Positions 1-5,544 of a DNA stretch of 10,556 bases are shown piece by piece. Below the pieces are notes generated by a model that worked only from the letters and a program-made list of their open reading frames with translations, did not search any database and had not been told where the DNA came from. The stretch lies in NCBI GenBank assembly GCA_036160575.1, contig JAYYDT010000087.1:1-10556 (forward strand), given 5' to 3'. Position 1 is the first letter of the stretch. Every line of letters starts with the position of its first letter. The position numbers and the translations under genes were made by a program. Origin of the DNA: TMED26 sp002694075 (GTDB taxonomy: Bacteria > Pseudomonadota > Alphaproteobacteria > Thalassobaculales > Thalassobaculaceae).

Positions 1-1
1 G

Positions 2-553
2 GGATCCGGGCGCTCGGTGCCGGGCGTCGCCCTTGGGCCGGCGGGGTTGGCCGCCCAGCAGGCGGGCTTGCTGATCAATGGTGGCGGCCATGCCCTGGCC
101 GCCGGGGGCACCGGGGCGCGCGGCCGGGTCGCCGCCTGTCAAGCTTTCGTGACCGGGCGGGTCGGGGCGGCGCTGGCCGCCGCGCCGCTGACCCAGCGTT
201 TGAACATCGACGCGGTGGTCACCCCCGGCGGCGCCAACCGCGACCTGTTCGACGCCATGGCCCAGGTCGGCCCCTTTGGCGCCGGCAACGCCGAACCACG
301 CCTGGCCTGTCCGGCGGTCAAGCTGGTCAAGGCCGATGTGGTCGGCGAGAACCACGTGCGTTGTATCCTCAGCGGCCGTGAGGGCGGGCGCCTCAAAGGC
401 ATCGCTTTTCGCGCCATGGACAGTGACCTGGGGCCGGCCCTGCTGTCGACCGGCGGTAAGCCGGTGCATGTCGCCGGCCATTTGCGCGCCGATGATTGGC
501 AAGGCCGCAACGGGGTACAAATGATCATCGACGACGCCGCGTGGGCGCAGTAG
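2..553 (+). CDS. recJ: RecJ single-stranded-DNA exonuclease, C-terminal part (5' end outside window)
   Basis: RecJ degrades single-stranded DNA 5' to 3' in recombination and mismatch repair in the cytoplasm. The frame is open from base 2, and the first residues read GSGRSVPG, the RecJ DHHA1-region signature. It continues with AAQQAGLLINGGGHALAAGG, close to the family's usual GGGHAMAAGF glycine/histidine loop. The last hundred residues (from about NAEPRLACP to the end) correspond to the OB-fold with its LKGIAF strand. The N-terminal DHH catalytic domain (roughly the first two thirds) lies upstream of the window, so activity cannot be judged. The GTG at 17 is internal, not a start. The stop is TAG at 551-553, 19 bp from the convergent regulator's stop. 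Family assignment is firm. Confidence 0.93.
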   Translation, partial: GSGRSVPGVALGPAGLAAQQAGLLINGGGHALAAGGTGARGRVAACQAFVTGRVGAALAAAPLTQRLNIDAVVTPGGANRDLFDAMAQVGPFGAGNAEPRLACPAVKLVKADVVGENHVRCILSGREGGRLKGIAFRAMDSDLGPALLSTGGKPVHVAGHLRADDWQGRNGVQMIIDDAAWAQ

Positions 554-565
554 GGCGTCGCGCCC
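553..565. terminator. Short GC hairpin between convergent genes, weak terminator candidate
   Basis: GGGCG (553-557) can pair with CGCCC (561-565) around a TCG loop. It overlaps the recJ stop codon and lies in the 19-bp gap before the end of the HxlR-type gene. No T-run follows on either strand, so at best this is a weak or Rho-assisted signal. It may be chance in GC-rich DNA. Confidence 0.2.
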
Positions 566-572
566 CCGAATT

Positions 573-881
573 TCAGGCGGTTCGCGCCAACAGATCGATG
601 ATTTCGGCAATCTCGCGCCCCCTGCCGGTCAGGCGATAGCTAACCTTTGGCGGGATTTGATGTTCCATTTCGCGGTGCACGAAACCCTCGGCCTCCAGCA
701 TCCGTAAACGCGCCGTCAAGACCTTGGGTGAAACATAGACAAGCTGCTTGCGCAGGTAGCCAAAGCGTTGTTCGCCATGTTTCAGCAATATCCACAAAAT
801 ATGTGCGGTCCACTTGCTCATCACCTGGCGGAGCAGGCGATCAACCGCGCATTCCGGCATAAGAGTCTCAATAGTTTCCAT
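573..881 (-). CDS. HxlR-family winged-helix transcriptional regulator
   Basis: A 102-residue protein of usual HxlR length. It has the family pattern: C11 near the N-terminus, KW at 23-24, a helix ending in G-x-x-RF (36-40), a recognition helix around SPKVLTARLRMLEAEGFVHR (51-70), and a wing at PPKVSYRLTGRG (78-89). In characterised relatives (QorR, YodB, HypR) the equivalent N-terminal cysteine senses quinones, diamide or hypochlorite. Here C11 is the only cysteine. The ATG at 881 is chosen because the longer frame needs a TTG at 968 and would add an AT-rich, non-family extension. No good Shine-Dalgarno sits just before 881; a GGAG lies about 24 nt upstream. It is divergent from the quinone oxidoreductase at 1009, which it probably regulates together with itself (inference). 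Ligand unknown. Confidence 0.88.
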   Translation of the reverse strand: METIETLMPECAVDRLLRQVMSKWTAHILWILLKHGEQRFGYLRKQLVYVSPKVLTARLRMLEAEGFVHREMEHQIPPKVSYRLTGRGREIAEIIDLLARTA

Positions 882-884
882 TAT

Positions 885-896
885 GTAACTAGTTAC
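885..896. promoter_or_regulatory. Perfect 12-bp palindrome, candidate HxlR operator
   Basis: GTAACTAGTTAC is its own reverse complement. It lies 3 bp upstream of the regulator's ATG, inside the divergent control region. HxlR proteins bind as dimers to symmetrical AT-rich sites of this kind next to their own gene, so this is the best operator candidate. Its position over the regulator's leader suggests autorepression. I see no second full copy closer to the quinone oxidoreductase start. Confidence 0.5.
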
Positions 897-997
897 TTTT
901 TTATCACTCCTACCCAATTGTAATGACGATTTATAAAATAAATCTCCATAAAAAATGCGGATACGCAAAATTTTTTAAATAATACTCTAAATATACT

Positions 998-1002
998 AGG
1001 AG
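998..1002 (+). promoter_or_regulatory. Ribosome binding site of the 1009 quinone oxidoreductase
   Basis: AGGAG lies 6 nt before the ATG at 1009. This is a near-ideal Shine-Dalgarno in otherwise AT-rich sequence and fixes the start codon. Confidence 0.75.
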
Positions 1003-1008
1003 AATGAT

Positions 1009-1986
1009 ATGAAAGCCGTTCATGTCGCGCGCTTCGGTGATGTCGATGTCCTGCGTCCGGTTGACCTGGCGCCGCGGCCGCGGGGACCTGGCGACACGGT
1101 CATCGCGGTGGAGGCATCGGGGGTCAACTATGCCGACCTCTATTTTCGCAAGGGCGCGTTTCCAGGCTTGCCGCGGCCGCCCTTTGTTCTGGGGCTGGAG
1201 GGTGTCGGCACCGTGATCCAGGCGCCGGCCGATGGAGTGGCCCCCGGTCGGCGAGTGGCTTTCGCGACGTTTGGCAGCTATGCCGAGGAGGTGGTGATTC
1301 CGCCGGATGGCGAACCCTGGCAAATCGCGGTGCCGATTTCCGACGATATGGCGGTCGGACAAGCCGCCGGGCTCGCCATGTCCGGACGCACCGCCGTGTT
1401 ACTCAGCGATGGGGTACCGGCTGAGGGTGAAGGCGATACCGTCTTGGTCTACGCCGGCGCCGGCGGGGTTGGTTGGTTTCTCTGTCAATTGCTGGCCGGC
1501 AAAGGCTTGCGGGTGGTGGCATTGGTCGGGAGTGACGACAAAAAGAGGGTCCTTCGACCGCTCGACCTCACCCAGGTGATCAATCGCCATGACGCCGACG
1601 CCGATACCAGGATCGCCGCCGCCGCGCCGCACGGGTTTAAAGCGATTTTCAACGCCGCCGGCGGCGCGACCATCGCCCGCGACCTTGCTCGTTTGGCGCC
1701 CTTGGGCCGGTTGATTTGGTATGGTTTCGGCGCTGGCGCCGGGGCCCCTGGCGTGGCCAAGGCGGTGGCTCGAAACTTTATGAAATCGGTGTCGCTGACA
1801 ACCTTTAACGGCGGCGTTCACACGCGCGCGCGCAACATCGCGGCGATCAATGATTTGGCGACCCGGATCGACCGTGGGACGGTTCTACCGATCGCGTCGC
1901 GTGGCCTGCCGTTGGCGCGGGCGAGCGAGGCGCATTGCCAGTTGGAAAACGGGCAATTCGGCGGCAAAATCCACCTGACCATGTGA
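1009..1986 (+). CDS. Zinc-free quinone oxidoreductase (medium-chain dehydrogenase/reductase family)
   Basis: A 325-residue MDR-superfamily protein, the usual length for Qor-type NADPH:quinone oxidoreductases, which reduce quinones or reactive carbonyls in the cytosol. Visible landmarks are the GroES-like N-terminal half with SGVNYADLYFRKG (37-49), LGLEGVGTV (61-69), the Rossmann loop AGAGGVG (149-155), and a C-terminal LENGQFGGKIHL. The cysteine and histidine ligands of zinc alcohol dehydrogenases are absent, as expected for the quinone reductase branch. The start is fixed by AGGAG 6 nt upstream. It is divergent from an HxlR-type regulator, an arrangement known for qor2/qorR in Corynebacterium, which suggests induction by quinones or electrophiles (inference). 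The cofactor-binding lobe after AGAGGVG is somewhat diverged from consensus, so the true substrate is uncertain. Confidence 0.87.
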   Translation: MKAVHVARFGDVDVLRPVDLAPRPRGPGDTVIAVEASGVNYADLYFRKGAFPGLPRPPFVLGLEGVGTVIQAPADGVAPGRRVAFATFGSYAEEVVIPPDGEPWQIAVPISDDMAVGQAAGLAMSGRTAVLLSDGVPAEGEGDTVLVYAGAGGVGWFLCQLLAGKGLRVVALVGSDDKKRVLRPLDLTQVINRHDADADTRIAAAAPHGFKAIFNAAGGATIARDLARLAPLGRLIWYGFGAGAGAPGVAKAVARNFMKSVSLTTFNGGVHTRARNIAAINDLATRIDRGTVLPIASRGLPLARASEAHCQLENGQFGGKIHLTM

Positions 1987-2022
1987 GCGCCGGGTGGTCG
2001 GGCGATCGATGTGACGTGGAAG

Positions 2023-2098
2023 TGGCGACCCCTACGGGATTCGAACCCGTGTTGCCGGCGTGAAAGGCCGGTGTCCTAGGCCTCTAGACGAAGGGGTC
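2023..2098 (-). tRNA. tRNA-Glu (anticodon UUC)
   Basis: The minus strand folds as a cloverleaf of 76 nt including an encoded CCA. The acceptor is GACCCCT/AGGGGTC with discriminator G and then CCA. The D-arm region is TCTAGAGGCCTAGGAC. The anticodon stem is CCGGC/GCCGG around loop CTTTCAC, giving anticodon TTC. The T-arm contains GGGTTCGAATCCC. The sequence is close to E. coli tRNA-Glu. It is isolated, with its 3' end facing the stop of the quinone oxidoreductase 36 bp away. No repeat of its 3' end is visible elsewhere in the window, so there is no sign that it serves as an attachment site here. Confidence 0.97.
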
Positions 2099-2112
2099 GC
2101 GGAGGATGAGGT

Positions 2113-2141
2113 GATGTACCTAAGGGAAAGGTCAAAATCAA
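2113..2141 (-). promoter_or_regulatory. Candidate promoter of tRNA-Glu
   Basis: On the minus strand TTGATT (2136-2141) and TACATC (2113-2118) are separated by 17 bp and would start transcription about 8 nt before the tRNA. The -35 is reasonable and the -10 is a poor match. The call is by eye; position relative to the tRNA is the main support. Confidence 0.35.
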
Positions 2142-2189
2142 GTGCTGAGTAACACGGATGCATAGGTGGTCCTGGGACGGGATGTCGCG

Positions 2190-3203
2190 ATGACGGTGGG
2201 ACCGCGTAATTTGATCACCGATGTCGCCGGTTTGACGGTCGGCAACGCCGCTGACAGCGATCTGTTGTCGGGGGTGACGGTGGTCGTACCTGAAGCGCCG
2301 GCGGTGGCCGCGGCCGATATCCGCGGCGGCGCCCCGGCGACTCGGGACATGGACGGCTTGGTCGCCGGCCGTCTGGTCGAGCGGGTGCATGGCCTGGTAT
2401 TTTCCGGCGGGTCGGGATTTGGCTTGGACGCCGGCGGTGGGCTGCAAGCCTGGTTGGCGGCGCGTGGCCGCGGCCTCGCTTTCGGCGGTGCGGTGGTGCC
2501 GGTGGTGCCGACCGCCATTCTATTCGATTTGACCAATGGCGGCGACAAGACGTGGGGCGACACACCGCCCTACCGCGCCCTGGGCCAGGCTGCCGCCGCG
2601 GCGGCTGGGGCCGATTTCGCGCTGGGCAATGCCGGTGCCGGTATGGGCGCCACGGCCGGCGCGTTGAAGGGCGGTTTGGGCAGCGTCTCGTGGGTTTACG
2701 ACCAGCCGGCCGGCCCGCCGGTGACGGTCGGCGCCCTCGCGGCGGTCAACCCGATGGGGGCGGTGGTCACCCCCGACGACCAGGGGTTTTGGGCGGCGCC
2801 CTATGCCCAGGCCGGTGAATTGGGTGCGCCCACCCCGCTCGGGCCGGTGGGCGGCGACTTGTCCTTGCCGGCCGCCGGCGGCGGCACTCACACGACCTTG
2901 GTGGCGGTGGCGACCGATGCTATTCTCACCAAGACCCAGGCGTTGCGTGTTGCGATCATGGCCCAGGATGGCTTGGCGCGGGCGATCCGCCCGGTGCATA
3001 GCCCCTTCGACGGCGACGTGGTGGTTTGCCTGTCGACGGAAAAAGTGGCGATTGGTGACGATCCGTGGGCGGTCGCCCAGCTGGGTCATGTCGCCGCCGA
3101 TTGTGTCGCCCGGGCGGTCGCCCGCGGCGTCTACGCGGCCGAGGCGGTGGGGCGGTGGCCAAGTTATCGGGGGCGTCTGAACAACGCGGGAGCGACGAAA
3201 TGA
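2190..3203 (+). CDS. P1/S58-family (DmpA-like) N-terminal-nucleophile peptidase
   Basis: A 337-residue protein of the DmpA / L-aminopeptidase-D-esterase / NylC family. These proenzymes cleave themselves into alpha and beta chains, then act as aminopeptidases or amide hydrolases. Family hallmarks are the opening PRNLITDVAGLTVGNA, the SGGSGFGLDA loop, GNAGAGMGATAG, and GGGTHTTLVAVATDAILTK. Cleavage in relatives falls before the Thr or Ser at the place of T235 here (numbered from the ATG), which would free T235 as nucleophile and give chains of about 234 and 103 residues. Start: a GTG at 2166 is possible, but the ATG at 2190 is preferred because it gives the family-typical N-terminus and is preceded by GGGACGGGA. 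No signal peptide, so probably cytoplasmic. Its stop overlaps the next start (ATGA). The natural substrate cannot be read from sequence. Confidence 0.88.
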   Translation: MTVGPRNLITDVAGLTVGNAADSDLLSGVTVVVPEAPAVAAADIRGGAPATRDMDGLVAGRLVERVHGLVFSGGSGFGLDAGGGLQAWLAARGRGLAFGGAVVPVVPTAILFDLTNGGDKTWGDTPPYRALGQAAAAAAGADFALGNAGAGMGATAGALKGGLGSVSWVYDQPAGPPVTVGALAAVNPMGAVVTPDDQGFWAAPYAQAGELGAPTPLGPVGGDLSLPAAGGGTHTTLVAVATDAILTKTQALRVAIMAQDGLARAIRPVHSPFDGDVVVCLSTEKVAIGDDPWAVAQLGHVAADCVARAVARGVYAAEAVGRWPSYRGRLNNAGATK

Positions 3204-3484
3204 CGATCATGGCGAGTATGCAGGCGGCGCGCGGCGGCATGTGGGAGGCCAGCGCTCGCTTCGCCACCTCGGCGGCCAAAGTGGCCGAGGCCGGGCTCGC
3301 GCGCCGGTCGGTGGCGGAGGTTGACGGTCAAGCGCCCGTCGCCGACGCGGTGCCGCCGCTGGGCGTCAACTTGCCGGCCGAGATGGTGATCCAGCGCCTG
3401 GCGCAGCATCAATTGCAGGCCAACCTGACCAGTTATCGGACGGCCGACAGCATGGTCAGGTCGGTGATCGACATCATCGCCTAG
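3200..3484 (+). CDS. Small flagellar rod/hook-like protein (N- and C-terminal helix motifs only)
   Basis: A 94-residue protein, not securely recognised as a named family. Its C-terminal stretch, about residues 56-93, follows the flagellar basal-body rod C-terminal pattern: NLPAEMV, Q at 72, ANLTSYRTADSM (74-85), then VIDI. Compare the usual L-x-x-EM...Q...AN...TAD-M...L-I of FlgC/FlgG/FlgE. The N-terminal helix (MQAARGGMWEASARF) resembles the rod-protein N-terminus, but the expected NNxAN motif is replaced by SAAKVAEAG. The globular middle of true rod proteins is missing. The start ATG overlaps the previous stop (ATGA) and is preceded by GGGAG 7 nt away; Met codons at 3209 and 3218 are alternatives. 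No other flagellar gene is in the window. It could be a structural adaptor, or a degenerate relative with another role. Confidence 0.7.
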   Translation: MTIMASMQAARGGMWEASARFATSAAKVAEAGLARRSVAEVDGQAPVADAVPPLGVNLPAEMVIQRLAQHQLQANLTSYRTADSMVRSVIDIIA

Positions 3485-3557
3485 CCTTTTTACCGCTTTT
3501 GCGCCCTGGCCGTGGCTGTGCCATGCTGCCCGGGGGAGTGATCCGGGGAGGGGCGAC

Positions 3558-4283
3558 ATGGACACAAAAGTGGCTTTGGTGATCGGCGCCGGCGACGCCA
3601 CCGGCGGCGCCATCGCCAAGCGTTTCGCGCGCGAGGGGTTCACGGTCTGCGTGACGCGCCGTAATGGCGATAAACTGGCGCCTCTGGTTGACGCGATCGA
3701 GGCCGCCGGCGGCCGCGCCCATGGTTTTGGCAGCGACGCGCGCCGAGAGGAGGAGGTCATCGACCTGATCGAGACCATCGAGCGTGACATCGGGCCGATC
3801 GAGGTTTTCGTCTACAATGTTGGCGCAAATTCCCCGATGAGCATTCTGGACGAGACCGCCCGGCGGTATTTCAAGATTTGGGAATTGGCCTGTATGGGCG
3901 GTTTCTTAAACGGCCGTGAGGTGGCCAAGCGGATGGTCAAACGCGGTCGCGGCACCATGTTGTTCACCGGCGCTTCGGCGAGTTTGCGCGGGCGCGCCAA
4001 TTTCGCCGCGTTCGCGGGCGGCAAACATGGCTTGAAAGCGCTGGCCGAGGCGATGGCCCGCGAACTTGGCCCGCAAAACATCCATGTCGGTCATGTCATC
4101 GTCGACGGCGCCATCGACACGGCTTTTATTTCGGAGAACTTCCCCGAGCGGTACGCCCTCAAAGAGCGGGATGGTATTCTCAATCCCGCGCATATCGCCG
4201 ACAATTATTGGCATCTTCATTGCCAGCCCCGAGATTCCTGGACATTCGAGTTGGATTTACGACCTTGGATCGAAAAATGGTGA
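3558..4283 (+). CDS. SDR-family protein with Phe in place of the catalytic Tyr
   Basis: A 241-residue short-chain dehydrogenase/reductase of classical length. The N-terminal Rossmann strand carries GAGDATGGAIA (10-20), an imperfect TGxxxGxG nucleotide loop. VYNVGA (85-90) stands at the NNAG position, and the active-site Ser region is GASAS (138-142). The YxxxK motif reads F152-AGG-K156, so the catalytic Tyr is Phe while the Lys remains. I recall a classical SDR subgroup (SDR_c10) described as having Phe for Tyr and an incomplete glycine motif, so this fits a known branch rather than decay. It may be a dehydrogenase with altered chemistry or a non-catalytic nucleotide binder. The ATG at 3558 follows a strong GGGGAGGGG. 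It starts 73 bp after the small gene and ends 30 bp before the next oxidoreductase, probably in one transcription unit. Confidence 0.88.
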   Translation: MDTKVALVIGAGDATGGAIAKRFAREGFTVCVTRRNGDKLAPLVDAIEAAGGRAHGFGSDARREEEVIDLIETIERDIGPIEVFVYNVGANSPMSILDETARRYFKIWELACMGGFLNGREVAKRMVKRGRGTMLFTGASASLRGRANFAAFAGGKHGLKALAEAMARELGPQNIHVGHVIVDGAIDTAFISENFPERYALKERDGILNPAHIADNYWHLHCQPRDSWTFELDLRPWIEKW

Positions 4284-4313
4284 CCGGCGGGTCCGGCGGC
4301 GGAGGCCCCGATT

Positions 4314-5309
4314 ATGGCTGATATTCCGGTGACCATGACGGCGGTGGAGATCACCGAATTCGGCCCCCCCGACGGGCTGCGTCCGTGCCGGCGCGACACC
4401 CCCGTGCCGGAAGCCGGCGAGGTCTTGATTGAAGTCGCCTACGCCGGCGTCAATCGTCCCGACGTAATTCAACGCCAGGGCTTTTATCCGCCGCCGCCTG
4501 GTGCCTCCGATCTGCCTGGGCTGGAGGTCGCCGGCACGGTGGTGGCGGTGGCCGGGGACGTGACCGATTGGCGTGTCGGCGACCGTTGTTGCGCCCTGGT
4601 CAACGGCGGCGGCTACGCTGAATACTGCACGGCGCCGGCGGGCCAATGCCTGCCAATTCCGGATGGCTACGATTTGCGGCGGGCGGCGGCTTTGCCGGAG
4701 ACCTTTTTCACGGTGTGGAGCAATGTCTTTGAGCGTGGCCAACTCAAGGCGGGGGAAAGTTTGCTGGTGCATGGTGGCTCCAGCGGCATTGGCAGCACCG
4801 CCATCCAATTGGCGGCGGCGCGTGGCGCGACCGTCTACGCGACCGCCGGATCGGCCGAAAAATGCCGGTTTTGCGAAGATTTGGGCGCCCATCGCGCGAT
4901 CAACTACCGCGATGAGGATTTCGCCGCCGTGATGAAAGAGGTTGGCGGCGTCGATGTGGTGCTCGACATGGTGGGGGGCGATTACGCGCAAAAGAATATT
5001 AACAGCTTGCGCCCGGACGGCCGGCTGGTGATCATCGGTTTTCTGGGTGGCCCGAAGACCGCCGATTTCAATTTTACCAAAATCATGACCCAACGCCTGA
5101 CCGTCACCGGCTCGACTTTGCGGCCGCGGAGTGCGGCCGACAAAGCGGCGATCGCCACCACCCTGGCGGACCAGGTTTGGCCGCTTTTGGCCGATGGCGC
5201 TATCGCGCCGGTGATCGCCCAGGTTTTCGACCTCGACCAGGCGGCCGAGGCGCATCGGCTAATGGAAAGCAGCACCCATATGGGCAAGATATTGTTAAAA
5301 GTCGCCTGA
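4314..5309 (+). CDS. PIG3-type NAD(P)H quinone oxidoreductase
   Basis: A 331-residue zinc-free MDR oxidoreductase of the PIG3/TP53I3-like quinone reductase family, which transfers electrons from NADPH to quinones in the cytosol. Features seen: AGVNRPDVIQRQGFYPPPPG (44-63), LPGLEVAG (67-74), the nucleotide loop HGGSSGIG (153-160), INYRDEDF (196-203), GGPKTADFNF (245-254), and TGSTLRPRS (265-273), a strong PIG3 signature. The C-terminus is HMGKILLKVA. The ATG at 4314 is preceded by GGAGG with an 8-nt gap; a second Met at codon 8 also aligns with many relatives but lacks a ribosome site. It lies 30 bp after the SDR gene and is probably co-transcribed. It is not a close copy of the other quinone oxidoreductase at 1009: the two share fold and family but little sequence. 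Confidence 0.92.
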   Translation: MADIPVTMTAVEITEFGPPDGLRPCRRDTPVPEAGEVLIEVAYAGVNRPDVIQRQGFYPPPPGASDLPGLEVAGTVVAVAGDVTDWRVGDRCCALVNGGGYAEYCTAPAGQCLPIPDGYDLRRAAALPETFFTVWSNVFERGQLKAGESLLVHGGSSGIGSTAIQLAAARGATVYATAGSAEKCRFCEDLGAHRAINYRDEDFAAVMKEVGGVDVVLDMVGGDYAQKNINSLRPDGRLVIIGFLGGPKTADFNFTKIMTQRLTVTGSTLRPRSAADKAAIATTLADQVWPLLADGAIAPVIAQVFDLDQAAEAHRLMESSTHMGKILLKVA

Positions 5310-5337
5310 TTGCCAAATTCCCTTTGCCAAATCCCCT
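5310..5337. repeat. Two tandem copies of a 14-bp unit
   Basis: TTGCCAAATTCCCT (5310-5323) is followed at once by TTGCCAAATCCCCT (5324-5337), 13 of 14 bases identical. It begins directly after the stop of the PIG3-type gene. Probably a local duplication in the 3' non-coding region. It forms no hairpin and has no assigned function. Confidence 0.8.
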
Positions 5338-5377
5338 TTAAACCAGATGGTGGCGTGCCGGCGCGTCCGGCGACCGC

Positions 5378-5406
5378 TTGCTTTCCGGCATCTAAATCGC
5401 TAGCAT
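5378..5406 (+). promoter_or_regulatory. Candidate sigma-70-type promoter for the M23 peptidase-bactofilin pair
   Basis: TTGCTT (5378-5383) and TAGCAT (5401-5406) are 17 bp apart, in the 235-bp gap upstream of the M23 gene. Transcription would begin near 5413, giving a leader of about 130 nt. A perfect 10-bp palindrome, TACGCGCGTA (5423-5432), sits just downstream and could be an operator or chance. The rest of the gap shows only the 14-bp repeat near its left end and a 36-codon open frame. Assigned by eye. Confidence 0.35.
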
Positions 5407-5544
5407 AACGTCTAAACGTGTGTACGCGCGTATGAGTTGTTTTTCGCGGCGCGATACTTACGAGTTGGCGGCGAGCTCGATGGTGGGTGAATGCCGAAAT
5501 CCGCGCGATGACAGGTTGATTGAGGAACGAGGCGAGGGGTGATC

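Larger units (their letters stand above)
882..1008. promoter_or_regulatory. AT-rich divergent control region
   Basis: These 127 bp separate the divergent regulator and quinone oxidoreductase. They are strikingly AT-rich (for example around 925-998) compared with the GC-rich genes on both sides, and should contain both promoters. Several -10-like hexamers occur (TATAAA at 932, TAATAC at 980, TATACT at 992), but none has a convincing -35 at 16-18 bp, so I do not assign a specific promoter. The one clear symmetrical element is listed separately. Confidence 0.6.

Noticed and set aside
882..968. Longer HxlR-type protein starting from a TTG at 968 (29 extra residues)
   Set aside because: The extension is AT-rich, runs through the palindrome and control region, and is not part of the family's usual length; the ATG at 881 gives a standard 102-residue protein.
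1399..1821. Long minus-strand open frames opposite the 1009 quinone oxidoreductase, and similar ones opposite the peptidase, SDR, PIG3 and Slt genes
   Set aside because: They are compositional shadows in GC-rich coding DNA: Arg/Pro/Gly/His-rich translations, no recognisable domains, and full overlap with well-supported genes.
1987..2022. Terminator hairpin between the quinone oxidoreductase and the tRNA 3' end
   Set aside because: Only a four-base CGCC/GGCG stem with a long loop and no T-run on either strand.
2023..2098. tRNA-Glu as an integration site for a mobile element
   Set aside because: No integrase, no direct repeat of the tRNA 3' end elsewhere in the window, and the flanking genes look native.
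2166..2189. GTG start for the P1 peptidase at 2166
   Set aside because: It adds eight residues not typical of the family and has a weaker ribosome site than the ATG at 2190.
1009..5309. The two quinone oxidoreductases as a recent tandem duplication
   Set aside because: They differ in motifs throughout (AGAGGVG versus HGGSSGIG loops, PIG3 signature only in the second) and are separated by unrelated genes, so they are distant members of one superfamily.
5423..5432. TACGCGCGTA palindrome as a definite operator
   Set aside because: Perfectly symmetrical but only 10 bp and made largely of CG dinucleotides common in this genome; no regulator can be tied to it, so it is mentioned only within the promoter entry.
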